A stretch of 64,000 bases of DNA. Source: Drechslerella dactyloides. Taxonomy: Eukaryota; Ascomycota; Orbiliomycetes; Orbiliales; Orbiliaceae. A program made the translations under genes and the position numbers. The stretch spans positions 744,001 through 808,000 of the forward strand of contig JAGTWJ010000008.1 of assembly GCA_020064725.1 (NCBI GenBank). The letters are read 5' to 3'. Below, piece by piece: positions 1 through 12,293 of the stretch. Position 1 is the first letter of the stretch. Every line of letters starts with the position of its first letter. The notes beneath the pieces were generated by a model. It was not told the DNA's origin. It saw only the letters and a list, made by a program, of their open reading frames with translations, and made no database searches.

Positions 1-1217
1 GAAGGGGAAGAATTTTTTTTTTTCATCCGATCTATTTTTACCTTGTTGACGGGTATCCGCCCGACCGATACGTATACATGTATGTATGTAATGTACCTTA
101 GGCTTCACCGATAAGATTTCCAATTAACTTTGATGGGATGATAGTCGAATGTGCGCGGACGCCATTCGTGATGTATGTTTTGGCCCCACATATACTTACA
201 CCCGTCGACCGCTAGCCTCGCCGGATGTCGCCTCGGAGCCGGAAGATGGCAAAACAATCGCATCACGAGTCCTCCTTTGGCCGTGCTGAGACATATGTAT
301 ATATACGGCTATTATTTCACCGCCGATAACGGCGTTCTTTATTATTTACGGAGTGTCCGTATGTGCATCCGTGCGTCCGTGCACAGTTCTTTAGGATTTG
401 TAATGTCTTCCTGCAGCCTCCACTGCAAGATCTGATATTAACGTCATCATGTCCGCCATTATCCATCAGGTGTGACAAAAAGGTGAAAGGAAAGAGGAAG
501 AGAGCGTGCGGATACAAATACAATAAACTGGCTGACTATATAACCGGGGTACCCTTCGGGTATCGTGTACGTTGAGTGATAACTCGTGAAGAACAAGAAG
601 GAAATTTTTGAAAGGGAAAGTATAGGAAAGATATACAGTGAGAATAGAAGGAAGGGTATAACAGATATGCGCATCTAATCGGGGTTTTTCTGTGACGTTT
701 TGGGGAAGGTAGTAGGGAAATTGAACGTGAAGATATGATGCAGCAGTATTGAATCATTAAATGTAAACGAAAATGATAAAAAAACACCCACTCCGTGAAA
801 GAAATGCCAAAATATGTGTAGAAACGCCTCCTCAAAATCGTAGAGGGAATAAAGTGTCGAAAATGACAGGATGAAAGTGAAAAAATGATGGAATAAAAAT
901 GAACTCCTCAGATCATAATGGACCGGGGAGTACAAATGTATTAATCAAAGTTACCGATGGAATTGCTCTTCAACTGTGCCAAAGAAGGGGGGGGGAAGTC
1001 TAAAGTCGCAACGTAGCAGGTCTGGAATTTTCTCTAATCCGCAGGCAGATGTCTGTCGTGAAAGGCTAAATGTCGATAGAAAAGCTCGCTGGTAAAAAAA
1101 CCGTATGGTAACTCGCTCGTGAAGGATAAATGTCGGACTTGCCGGAGTCGTGGCGGTTCTGAATTTTTGAGTCTATATACTCGGCCGTGTCATCGAATCG
1201 CGAAGGATCTTGCGAGC
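1..1217. other. Left-edge region without a gene
   Basis: Only short overlapping ORFs with no recognisable motif are present on both strands. The stretch lies downstream of the minus-strand gene that ends at 1218, so its right part may hold that gene's 3' UTR. A T-run near 11-23 and a purine-rich tract near 575-660 are the only visible structure. Confidence 0.5.
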
Positions 1218-3182
1218 TCAGCTCTTTCTTCGGAAGCCAAATTTAGCTCCAATGCTGCTACGGATCCTGGACTTGCTCGGTTTCCCTTGGTCGCTACTAA
1301 GGCTGTCAGAAGACGCTGTGTAATCGGATAGCATGTACGGGTAATAGGGTGCCAGGTCAGGGAGGGATGTCATTAGGTCAGTTGGATTGCGGGGGGAGTA
1401 TGGGGCGGGTGCGGGTGGAGCGGGAGCCGGCGCGGGCGCTGGTGCTATCGCGGGAGGGAGGGCGGTCGTGGGGGATGTTAGTGTCGCTGGCGGCGACGAT
1501 ACGGGCACTTGAGGTGAGTAGGTTTTTAATGGTGGTAGTTCCACTGTGCTTCGGGGTGAGGAACGTGATGTGCTGGATAGGTTTGCTGAAGGTGGTGGTG
1601 AAGCTGGCAGTTGTGGAGAATAAGATTTCAGAGGTGGCAGGGATGAGGTGCTGAGCTTTGATAGATGTACGGGAGGTGGTCTAGATACCGGTTTCGTTTC
1701 ATGCAAAGAGCCCACGTCGACACCGCTATCGCGGCCTGACCGTGGCTCGATCTCTTCTCCACCTGTGCTGCTACCATCCCCGCTTCGTCGCTTGAAGAAA
1801 CCGTTGAGGTTCTTGAGGATAATGTTGTCGTACGGCGCTTCTCCGTCGCAGCAGACCAGGTCCGTGAACTGGGCCTTCGCCATCATGGTGTAGCCGATCT
1901 TCATCCACCAGCCTCGGACGCTGTTCTCGACGGCCTCGGCTTCGGCTATCCTGTTTAACCGGCGGAGCAGACGGGCTTGGTGCGCTTTCGCGTAGATGCT
2001 CGAGGGAAGGAAGAGAGTGGTGTCGTTGTTCTGGGGGAAGCCCAGTTCGAAGTATTCGAGGGCCATCTGGTCTCGATCTGCTCTCTTGAGTGGAGTTACC
2101 GTATCCCTCACTACTCTTGCATTCGAAGTAATTGAGGGGTGTGGGTACGTTAACGCGCATGCAAGGGTCTGCAGTGGTAACGGATCCTGTGAGGCAAGGG
2201 GCCGGCGTCAGCGGGGTACAAATATTGGAGAGATCCCTGACCCATGGCATCGGGGAGTTGGGATTGTATCACATACATATTTCTCCGGCGACACAGACTT
2301 GTTGGTTTCGATCACATGCATGACCCATTCACCGATCTCGGATATCCTGCTGCCGCCCTTTGCGTTCTTCAGCGCCTGGACGATTCTCCACGCAAGACGG
2401 ACCATGAGCCACATCCGGTAGATTTCGAATCTAATCTCGCCAATGTTATCCGGCAACCCGAAAGATATCAATTCTTCTCTGTCGTCACGCTTCAGTATAT
2501 CCCAGCACTTCTGCAAATGCGTGATATGGTCCGGCGTGTTCTGGATCTGTCTGACAAAATTGTTCACGGCAGGCGACGGAACGGAAGGTAACAGAAATAT
2601 CAGTAGCGACTGGAAGGTCGGCGGATCGTCGAACAGGTTCTTGGAGACGACCGTCTGCCAGTTTATGATGTTTTGCAGCTGAGCCTCGGAAGCGAACTGT
2701 GTACATGCAACAACTCAGTAAATGAAGCGTGTACGTTCAATCTGCGCTTAGAAAACACTTACGGTTCTACCAGCGGTAAACGAGGGAAACGCGGTGGCCG
2801 GATTCGGGACAGGCCGGTGCATCGGCATCGACATCGGAGGCCCTCCATTATGCATTGGCATGGGCATGGGCATCGACATTTGCATTGGAGGCCCGCCATT
2901 GGGGCCCATGGGGGGGTGCATCGATCCCGGCGAGGGTCGTCGCTGCTGAGGCGGCATCGACGGATGCGTCGGCGGCGAAACTCGGCGCGGCTGACCAGAG
3001 AACTGAGGTAGACTAGGCTTCGGCGACAGAGAAGGCGACCTCACTCTAGGTACCTGCGAGTAGTCACTGCTATTGTTAGGAAGCCCGAGGAAACCGGGAG
3101 GACCGGACGGATATTGTGCACGGTTTGGCTTCCCGTTGCCGAGCGACATCATGGGACTCTGGGCAGGATGCGAGGCCAGCAT
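1218..3182 (-). CDS. Fungal protein of unknown function, Pro/Met-rich N-terminus (602 aa)
   Basis: Three exons: 3182-2763, 2696-2277 and 2186-1218, all joined in phase 0. Introns are 67 and 90 nt with GTAAGT and GTATGT donors and CACAG acceptors. The second acceptor could instead be the CTGCAG six codons further in. Residues 1-140 are low complexity, rich in Pro, Ser and Met (runs such as PMPMPM) and probably disordered. Residues about 141-400 are ordered-looking and helix-rich, with many Trp, Leu and Arg, and carry no motif I recognise. The C-terminal 150 residues are again Pro/Ala/Ser-rich, with an (AP)n stretch and a basic last 15 residues. A TATATATA element lies 63 bp upstream of the ATG. 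This looks like a regulatory or scaffold protein, but I cannot assign a function. The gene model is sound because all three phases agree and the reading frames are long. Confidence 0.75.
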
Positions 3183-3245
3183 TGTGACGACTGGTCGAGT
3201 GGATGAGGGGTGGGGTTCTGTATTCAGTTTCGGCTGACAGGCCGG

Positions 3246-3253
3246 TATATATA
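3246..3253 (-). promoter_or_regulatory. TATA-like element of the 602-aa gene
   Basis: TATATATA sits about 63 bp upstream of the ATG at 3182, within a GC-rich flank. The spacing suits a core promoter with a short leader. Inferred from position only. Confidence 0.4.
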
Positions 3254-4742
3254 GCGCGGGCGGGAGCGAGTGTTGGGCGGGTGTGGTATTTTGTTGCGGC
3301 GCCTTTTAAGGCTGCTTTAGACCGATATAGGTAGCAGGAAGTGTAATAGGTTTATGATGATGGAAGTATGAGTTCAGCACACGCAAGCACCGGGTCGGGG
3401 CTTGTATCTCGGAACCGGGCAAAGACAGCCAGCAGCGGAAGTCGTAGTCGCTCGAATTTGATCAGGGGCGGTGCATCGTAGCAGCTGAAACGACGGTTGG
3501 TAGCAGCGAGAGGCGCAGGTCTAGACGCAGACAGCAAAAGCCGGGCGCACGCAGCCTCGGAAATAACAGAACCCAGAACAGGTGCTGGGATTGATCGAAA
3601 CCAACGTGATCGAAAGAGCGAAGATCAGATCCAAGAGCTCTGCAGCCGGAAACCTTTTTTTTTATTTTTTCGCACTGTCGAATTTCGCGCGAGGGCACCG
3701 CTGAAACCAGGCGAGAATGGAAGATAGTATGGTAGTGGAGTGGCCCTTGCACGCGAAGCTGGCACCACGTGGGGGCAGCGACGTTTGTCCCAGTTGGTAG
3801 CCGGAGCACTAGCGGGTAGCGAAAGCCTGGTAATATTATTGTCAAGGGAGGCGAGGTTAAGAGGCGGCCGCGATGGGGATTAGTATCGCAATTGGACAAA
3901 CGTCGACGCAAATATTATATATGTACGAGCGTTGGGAATAGCGCTGGGGACTGGTGAGTATAAATATATATATAGGACGGCAGCTGTAGGCAGCGAAATG
4001 ATCGAGCGATTGACTGACTTGCCGCTGGATCGGGAGCTGGAAATCCGACTGCTGGCCAACGGACTGGACGAACGGGCTAGCTGAATATAAACTATTCCAT
4101 GGGTCAGTTTGGGCTGGCGCACAGAGCTTGCTCAAAGAGACGAAAGGAAAGAGATAGACGAAATTGAAATTAGAGAAACAGGGAAAACACCCAGCGGGCA
4201 GAAGAAATGAAAATAAGGCTTCCAAGCTAACGGCGGCGGCGAATGCCACAGATATCAGACCCAATGATGGCAGACAGTCCCGAGCCGGGCCTCGACATTA
4301 GTTCGTCCGGCCTGTCCAGCACGATCACCAGCCGTGATCCGCTGTTTCTTTTTTTGTTCGCTCTCGCCTGTCCTGGTTTGCCGTCTGGGGATCCCAAGCT
4401 CGCTTCAGCCAATGGCCCTGTTCGAAATTACATTTTCGAGCAGGGGCGAATATGGAGAAAAGCTGTGCGAATCGAAATGAAGAATCGTCAAGCGCAAGCG
4501 TGGAACTCGACGGCCTTCAGGAACCCGCTCCCCGTCCACTACTTACATGATGATCCGATATCCGGTGTTTTGGTTCTCGTGCTTTGAGGTTTAGGTTTGT
4601 TCTTTTTGGAATCCGTGCGTCGGCCTCCAGTGCAATATCGATCGCGACGGGTGTTTCGAATAGCGGACTACGGGTTACTCAGACGAGGGGGAATCGCGAT
4701 CGAAGAGCAATCGATTCGGGACATTACAGGTGCAAGCCAGCC

Positions 4743-4756
4743 GGGGGGGGGGGGGG
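4743..4756 (+). repeat. Run of 14 G
   Basis: Uninterrupted G14 inside desert 1. It could form G-quadruplex-like structure and is prone to length polymorphism or sequencing error. Confidence 0.9.
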
Positions 4757-6916
4757 TGTGGGCAATCCGTACGTTATATATAAACGTCACTTTTAGCCCC
4801 GAAAAGCGTTCGTCGCGACGGCCGCACATGTCCACGTCCGCCTGTATCATATTACGCAGTCGAGATGCCTACACATGGAGCATTACTGGTTTTAGGCCGC
4901 CCACGCGGATAGCCCAGTTCTGCAGTTTCTCGAGCCCGAGCTGCGAAATCGAAAACTGCAATCTGCTGCTGCTTTTACGTCCGGTCAGTCCATATAGCCC
5001 CCAACGGCTATTGATACAGAGAGCAGATCGCGATCCACTCGAGCCCATCTAACCACTTCCATCCGCCTCGCTCGGCCTGCATATGCAGCCGGCAGGACGC
5101 ACGTCCATGAGTCTGTACTGTACGTATGTACTGTACTGTGCTGTACTGTTTTGTGCATGCACCGTACGTTACTTTTACATACACTTGTACAGAAAGGATG
5201 CACATTACATTGCGCACCGGACTCGGCCAAGGGACTGGGACTGGCTACGGACGAGCCTCGGACTTGCCCAAGGCCGTCACTGCCGCGCGGTGCCGTGCTC
5301 ACTACGATCCTCATGTGCGGGCTCAATTAAACATCTCGCGCATCGCAGCCAGATGCACAGCAAGGGATCGAAGCGGGTGCACCGGGGCTTGACCGTCCGC
5401 TCCCATTTGTCCCTCGATTGATAAGGGAGCTCTCCAGAAGTTCTGTGCATACAGGGCACCGTTTTCTTCTGCAGTCCCCCCATGTAATTCCTCGACCGCG
5501 CTCGAAATTAGCAATGAGTGGATCTCCAGGTGCCACAGACGAATCACCGATCGCAGGAAGCGTCCCTCACACCAAATCAATATCCCCGTCGATGTCCCGC
5601 CAGATGCACCGCGCAAGTCCATCCTCCCGGCTGGCCAGCTGCTCCCTCGAGTGGCCGGAACCCTTAGGATGGACCGTCGTGACACAGCCAGCTAAGCCAG
5701 CATTCCTTGCCCCCCACCCTGCCGAATCCGTCGCCGGAATCCAGCACGACGAGGAACGTCCGAGACGAGTCGAAAGGTAAGAAAGGAAAAAAAGACACCA
5801 GCTCGTCAGCAATCCGTTCTCGCGGCGGGGAGGTCTCAGCTCATCTGAACACTTGCAATCCAGTGTCGTCATCAATTGCCGTTCCAATTTAGCGACGTGC
5901 ATCGCGAAGCTCATCCTTCAGGGAAAAACGCACCGCGTGCATCCGGCCTGGAGAGAATGGCTGGGACGCCCCTTGTCCAGGTAACATGCTAGTGCCTGGC
6001 ACGGTGTCGTGGCCTGAAATCAGTGTCGTGGGACGGCTGTCAACCCTTGTTCGGCTCAAGCCAACCGCAGTTCACTTATTAACTGAGATGTTCTCTCTGA
6101 TTGCACCGCCGGGTCCAATCCTATATGATAACACCTCATCGTGTATGTAATACAAACAATCTCTCACCATCTGCATGAGCTATCAGCCGCATCTGCACAT
6201 CTCCACCCGAGCTAGCTGACTCTGGCATTCTCCGCGAGCAGAGGCGTCTCGCAAAACGCGAATGCAAAAACAAAAAGGTCATAATCAAACGTTCTATAGA
6301 CGCGTCGCTGGAAATACGCTCCAGTCGACCTTGTGGCCAGTTGGATGCAAAACCCGGAGCTGCATGTATTCGGACTGCCGGGTGCTTGCTTGCCCCACGC
6401 TGCGCGCAACTACCGTGGCCTTTTGGAAGCCCAGGCTGCAGCTCGCGACAATTGACAGTCATCGTCCTGCTAACTGCTTTCTTCTTCTCAACCAAGCTTG
6501 CCGAACCGGCCAAAATGAACCTTACATGCGGTGGATCCACCTGGCGGCTCGCCATCCAATATATCAGCACCGATCACCAACGGGCCCCCAATTGAAAGCG
6601 ACCAGTTACTCAAAAATAATATGAGAACGAAAGAACGATAATAAGGAAACAAAAAAGGCCTCGTCCAACGTGCATGAAAACCAGCTGCAAGCGAAGTATG
6701 CATGTGCCATCGCAAGCCATCGTTGCCACCTCTTTTCCCCTTCCTTTCCCCAGCTCACGGTCAGCCGGGCGCCCGAATTCAATCGAATCGAACGCTTCCA
6801 TCCAGCGCACCCCCGCTCGTGGTTGTGTAAATTTCGTGACGTGGCGATGTGCGTGCATGAGCGTGCGAGCAGATCATTGATCAATATGAGACCAACATCT
6901 GGGGTTTCGGCTTTTT

Positions 6917-6973
6917 CCTGCCATGTCTGCCATGCCTGCCATGCCTGCCTGCTATGCCTGCCTGCCTGCCTGC
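6917..6973 (+). repeat. CTGCCATG/CTGC minisatellite
   Basis: Imperfect tandem copies of TGCCATGCC that degrade into (CCTG)n. The same CCTG unit recurs in the third desert at 59221-59242. Confidence 0.8.
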
Positions 6974-8591
6974 TGGGTGGATCCGGTGCGGTGGAGTGGT
7001 TCGACCGCGAGCGCAGGTTTTCATTTGACGACAGCCAGGGGCAAAATGCCGACGAGATTAAGACGATATGATTAGATGCGCGCGCTGGACCCATGGCCAT
7101 GCTTGAAAACGACCATGGCAATTGGCAATTGTCCTTCAAGTTATCGTGGTGGCCAACGTTTATCGTGATTGACTCTCGCATGGATCTAAATATACTTCCT
7201 CGGGAGCCTGGGGAATCAGGAGTGCATGACATGGATTCGCACGTTAACCGTCCGCCAAAACCCCAAACTTGGCTCGTTGCTCAACGTCCTTTTTTCGCCT
7301 TCGCGATATTTATATCTTCGCGCGACGTCGACGCGCTGCGATGCGCCGACGTCATGGCCGACGCCAACACATAAATCGCCGGAATGTTGCATCTTTGCGA
7401 CCATTGGCATCGCGCGGACTCTTCTGCTGGTGGAGACAGCCGAATATAGCTCCCGTCGGCGAATTGAGCTAGCAGGCGGACGGCACGCTCAGCTAACTAT
7501 TATAAATCTCGCGCAAATGCTATTCTAAGACCACACAGCTGAACTGAACGTTTCCCGCGCTCACAATCTCAGATGCATCGATGTGGCTGGCGACGCGATG
7601 AACAGCTCCCCTCGACGGCAAACCTGTTCATAAAAGAAAAGCCCAGCTGCCAAAGAAAGAGGAGGACATTTAGGATCCAGTTACCGCAGTGTCATCCTTG
7701 TCCACATGCACTCGACACCTGAAGTTTGTGTCCGTTTGTCAATGGCGGCCGGTAGTCCGAATACAGCAGCCAGAGGCTTGCAGCTAGTCACATCCATACA
7801 TGCATCTAGCATCTTGGCCCTTTGTCTTTGAAAGAAGCGAAGGCTAGGGCAGTGCACGGGCATCGTCGCATAGCCTTTCGAACGTTCGAGTGCAGTTCTG
7901 CGAAATGCGTGTCAACCCAGTATCTGGATTCAAGGTGAGTCCAGCCCGTTTCCCGGTGCTCACTCAGGTCAGAGCCCCAGGCGCTCATGATCAAACGGCA
8001 TGGCCGGAGATACATGCATGAGACTCCCGTCCAGACCAGATGTACGCAGGCCGATAGGGATGGTCGCGTGTATGTATGTAAGTAATGTAGGGCCACATGT
8101 ATGCAAGTAAGGAATATGTATATCTCGATGGATGTATGCAGGACCACCAGAGACAAATTCAACATGGATGCATCCCCCCGCCACCGCTAAAAAACCGTTA
8201 ATTGCGATTCAATCAATTTGATACTCTATAACCCTTCAGGCATATGCGCATGTGGCACGGTAATGGCCTTTTGCTCGACTCAGAAAGAAAGGCAAAAATC
8301 CATCTCAACCTGCCGGATCCAGTAGATTTAATCCAGTGGCCAGTTCATTAATTCATGACAAGCTTTTGTCCAAGATACCCAGCTAGAAATCTGGCCTCCT
8401 ATTCGCGCCATTCCTAACTACTTACCGACTGGTCGATGCCCTTTCGAGTCCAATAATCGCCTACGGGCTGTATCCTTGCGGGTTCCTGTAGCAGCGATAT
8501 GTAGCCACATTCATGCAACGGTTTACACGCATGCATATCGTATACACGAGACGGTGGGCACAGTACATGTATACGTACCGTACGTGTACAG

Positions 8592-8618
8592 GTATGGACT
8601 AAAACGCACCGTCCATAC
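8592..8618. repeat. 8-bp inverted repeat followed by a 12-bp palindrome
   Basis: GTATGGAC (8592-8599) and GTCCATAC (8611-8618) are perfect inverted copies separated by 11 nt. The perfect palindrome CATACATGTATG (8614-8625) overlaps the right arm. It could be a hairpin or a dimeric transcription factor site. Confidence 0.6.
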
Positions 8619-9832
8619 ATGTATGTATACAGCTGTCTTAGATTTCTGTCTGTCCTTCGGATCGGAGCACGAGCACCCGAGCTATCGAGGAGAGAATGCC
8701 GGAAGCATGCAGCGCATGACTATAGCCCGAATGCAATGCATACTAGCCAAGCCTATTATCCTTCCTGTACGTAAGATCCCCGAAGTCTCAAAAAACGCCC
8801 TCCCAGCTTACCTGCCTGCCACGATATTTTAATATCCGCGAAATGGGGGGGATGGAGAACAACGTGGCGAAATGTTCATCAACATAACGTGAGGTTTCAT
8901 TCCCCGGCATGAGACGAGGAAGACCATCGTAAAGCTTGCCAAGTGTATCAAAAATTCAGTGGCCGCAAGGCGATATAGTTTATAGGGTAATTTATATCCG
9001 AACCTTGCTTATTTACTCACCTTGTGAAATTAAACCTGTAAAGGCAAACTTGAGGATCGCGTTTAAAAGCTGAAGACCCCATTAGGGAAACAAGTCCTCA
9101 TTTTCGAAAGGAATATTGAAATATCTCGGGTATCGATGCCGCGCCGTAACCGGTCAACCAGTTTCTCCTATTCATGAACCCAGCGGCACAGATTGGTCTC
9201 AAGACAGAGCAACGCGCCAGCTTAGATCTCTGATCGAACGAATATAAAAGAGAAAACACATATAATGATCAAACAGCGTCCAACTCCCACTCTTTCAATA
9301 TAATTTTCGAAGCTGATCCGATGTATGATTATGATAAACTTAAGCAAGTGCTTATAGCATTAATATTTTTTTTTTATAGATTTAGTGGCCATGTATTATT
9401 CTTGAACCAATTCGATTTAATATAACTATATCTTTTGTGTAGACCGCCATGATGTCGTGACATGTTGTCGTATTTCGAATCGTGGGAGTTCGTGTATTTC
9501 CAACATTCCGTCAGAGCATACCACACGTCTTCAACTGTAAGGGGTGGGGAACGGGAAGTCCAAGGAGAATGCAGTAGCAAAGTCGATCTCGAGTGCCATC
9601 GCGGACGGCCCTCCAGTGAAACCATGGCAATATGTTTGACGACGAAAATTGAGTTCTCTAGATCTAGATCTCTGTCATGAGCATATTAACGTTATAACAC
9701 AGAAGTTGATGAGATTGTATTGGATCTTTCTAACCTACATCTCCCTCACAACTCCTTGCCACTCTAACACGCCAGTACGTCTAAACGCAAACTCATTTAT
9801 TGTGATATGAACAGTAGCAACAAGATCTCAAG

Positions 9833-11572
9833 ATGACGGAACCCAAGCATCTGATAAGGGATCCACTCACGCCGTGGACCGCAGCGCCATTAAAGATACC
9901 AGGAGATGGCTCTATAAAGTTCATCAGTATCCGCCATCCGTCTTATCCTGATTCCAAGAATGAATTCTTCTGTTTTCGCGCCTTCGATTTTGCAACCGAT
10001 GAAACAGTTGTCCATGCACAACCTGCAGGCATTGACACACTCACCTCCAATGATGATATTAAGGCCTACGATAATGCTGCCGGCATTCACCACGGCACGG
10101 TAGCATTCGCCTGTTTCCTCGTTGCGGGAAATCAACCAGGTATCCTTTCACCCAGTAGGATCTCCTCGCCCGAGGAGCTGGCCAGTTTGGTGGCAGAATC
10201 TCGCCTTAATTCAGAAACTTGGTATCACGGCCTCTTGAAGAAGGAATTGTACTACTACTACACAAGTTAGTTGCTCCCAATTCCCTTAGATTGGTTAGTT
10301 CTTAGTTGTTAATATCTTGATATCTCTTCAGACGATTACTTTACGAACCAAGGGTACAATATTATAACTGACTTTCGGCTCTGGGAGTATCCGAGTGCTG
10401 AAATCCTTAATCAATGCGATCCATTTTCAATCTGGAAAACTTCTCACGACGTAAGCACCGTTCAGCAAGACCATTGCTTATACTGCAGGCTAATCAAGTT
10501 CGTCTAGAACTCCGAAATGCTCCCACCAGCACTATATGGCCCTGTCTCAGACTTGAGCTCCAATATCAAAGCACGTGACGGAGGTTGCCGCTTGACCGGG
10601 ACAATCGATGCTTGTGATGTCGTCCACATCATCCCCGAAATGCATAAAGAATGGGTAACAAGAATTTCTTTCGCACATCTTGAGTATCTCTTCTGTAGCT
10701 AATCTACCTTTTGCTCTAGTGGTATGATCAAGGGATGCGACGATACTGTGGAAGGACCAAAACAGGTGCAGATCCAACTTTTGTCCCGGATAACTTGATA
10801 TCTCTTCGGAAAGACGTACGCTATGTCTTCGACCAGGCTGGATACTGCTTTACTGTAAAGGTAGCCCCCTTGGGCCCTTCAACTTCTTCTTTCTTAGAAT
10901 GTTCAAGTGCTAATCATTATCATTCAAAGAACGGCACATTCGTTGCTCATTTTCTCCGATTCGAATTTCCGGATACGTTGAGACTTCTGCATAACAGACC
11001 TCTCAGGGCACCAAAATCGATTCCATTGCAGTACTTGCTCGCAAGATTCGCCTGGAGCGTCATAAACGCTGTAGACCCACAGTTTGCTAGGAGTCGAGGA
11101 GAAGAAAGGAAAAAAAGCGAAAAAGCCGGATCCAACAGATGAGCAGGAGAGTGATGATGAAGGAGACTATGACGCTGATGACCAGGGAGGCGATCAAGGG
11201 AAACGAAAACACGTAAAAGAAGCTTCTCGAAAAACTGCCGGATTGAAGAAACGTAAGGACGCAGTGGCTGAGATGGGAGAGAAGGATATGAAGGCTGAAT
11301 ATGGAGATGAAGCCGATGACTACCGCCAACCTGGGGAGCTAATTCGGCGCGACATGCCGAAGGACTTCTTCAATATTGAGAATGATAGATCTAAATTCAA
11401 CTTAAACGCCATCCAGGAAGATATCGTTGACAGAGTGATTTATTATCCTGGTTGCGAAAAGGCATTCGAATTAGGGAGAGAGTACATGGGAAAACACCCA
11501 GAGGTGCGGGCCGTGTCGGACCCGCAAGGCCCATGGATGGAGGCGGTTGAAGATGAATCTGACAACTTGTAA
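9833..11572 (+). CDS. HNH_2-type endonuclease-domain protein, probably degenerate
   Basis: Exons 9833-10265, 10332-10450, 10508-10654, 10720-10860 and 10930-11030 join with canonical sites (introns 57-69 nt). The core resembles fungal HNH_2 proteins: a domain beginning ARDGGCRLTG (C211) with C220 and H224, then N258 before SLRKDVRYVFD. In the family consensus the position of R267 is normally His (LRxDLHxLFD), so one metal ligand seems to be missing. The frame then breaks. Read straight through, the protein stops at 11142 (350 aa). With a 52-nt intron 11031-11082 it continues in another frame to 11572 (476 aa) with a Lys/Asp/Glu-rich charged tail. That intron would remove a segment that looks conserved, so a single-base frameshift at about 11083 is an equal possibility. 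The gene is isolated between two deserts. A nuclease role is family-based; activity is doubtful. Confidence 0.7.
11031..11082 (+). other. Frame break or 52-nt intron in the HNH gene
   Basis: The frame encoding the HNH core closes at 11142, while a second frame stays open from before 11084 to 11572. A GTACTT donor at 11031 and a CACAG acceptor at 11082 would bridge the two in correct phase. Deleting one T at 11083-11085 would also restore the frame. No clear branch site is visible. Confidence 0.5.
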
Positions 11573-11696
11573 GATATCGAAGACTTTCCGCAACTTTTTT
11601 AATTTTTGCAGACGCCACTCGGATCTTTTCGAGAAAGTCGCAATCACATCAAACCGAGTTCGCCTAATATCCTGTTTCTCTCTCTTCCTACAGGGA

Positions 11697-11721
11697 TTTT
11701 TTTTTTTGAAAAAAAAAAAAA
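11697..11721. repeat. T11-G-A13 palindromic tract
   Basis: Eleven T, one G, then thirteen A, about 125 bp after the end of the HNH reading frame. It can fold as a perfect A/T hairpin and may act in 3'-end formation or be a nucleosome-excluding tract. Confidence 0.7.
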
Positions 11722-12277
11722 CGAAAAACCAAAAGCTCACATACATATACATGGGGATCTCCTAAATCTACTATTCATATCTTGTATACTATCACAGCTG
11801 CAGCAATACAAGCCTCCGGCTTGGCAGACAAAGTGAGCCAGCCATCCTTGCTGTGCGGTCGAGAAGAGCGCTATAGCTAGGCGAATTCCACAACCTCCGT
11901 GTGTAGAAACGCGAAGGATTCAAGGATCAGGAGATCAAAATCAAAAGCAAACCGTACAAAAGTAGAGCAAACGTAATAAATGATTCACAAACGGTAGACA
12001 GAGCAGCCACCAGCCGATTGCATAAAGTTGGTTATATCTGACGGCGGGGCGATTTCTTGCGACGAGAAGTGGGTGGGGCAGCCGCATATTTCTCAAAATC
12101 GCCGCGGCGGCGGCGCCATCGACGCGACATACCGTTGATAATATACATATTCTGATATATATTCGATGGCGCGCACATGGCATCGGCGGCGCGCAATGCG
12201 CAGCCCTTTATCCCTATGAACTCAGCGCTCGGGCTGAGTGGAGCTCTAGAGCTGCAAATGCAGAGGCGTCTTGTGGG

Positions 12278-12293
12278 GTACGTACGTACGTAC
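12278..12293. repeat. (GTAC)4 self-complementary repeat
   Basis: Four exact GTAC units form a 16-bp perfect palindrome within desert 2. Confidence 0.85.

Larger units (their letters stand above)
3183..9832. other. Gene desert 1 (6.65 kb, between divergent genes)
   Basis: No ORF longer than about 210 codons and no recognisable protein. It lies between the starts of two divergent genes. It contains a 14-G run (4743-4756), a CCTG-type minisatellite (6917-6973), an 8-bp inverted repeat (8592/8611) and many TGTATGTA-type stretches. AT-richness rises after about 8800. It could be a large regulatory region, a noncoding-RNA locus or the remains of decayed elements; the sequence alone does not decide. 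Confidence 0.6.

Noticed and set aside
6606..7232. 208-codon minus-strand ORF in desert 1
   Set aside because: Composition is not protein-like, part of it is the translated CCTG minisatellite (repeated AWQ), and no motif is seen.
10861..10929. In-frame coding segment of the HNH gene
   Set aside because: The 69-nt segment has a donor, a GCTAATC branch site and a CAAAG acceptor; removing it gives the better-looking protein GYCFTVKNGTFVAHF.
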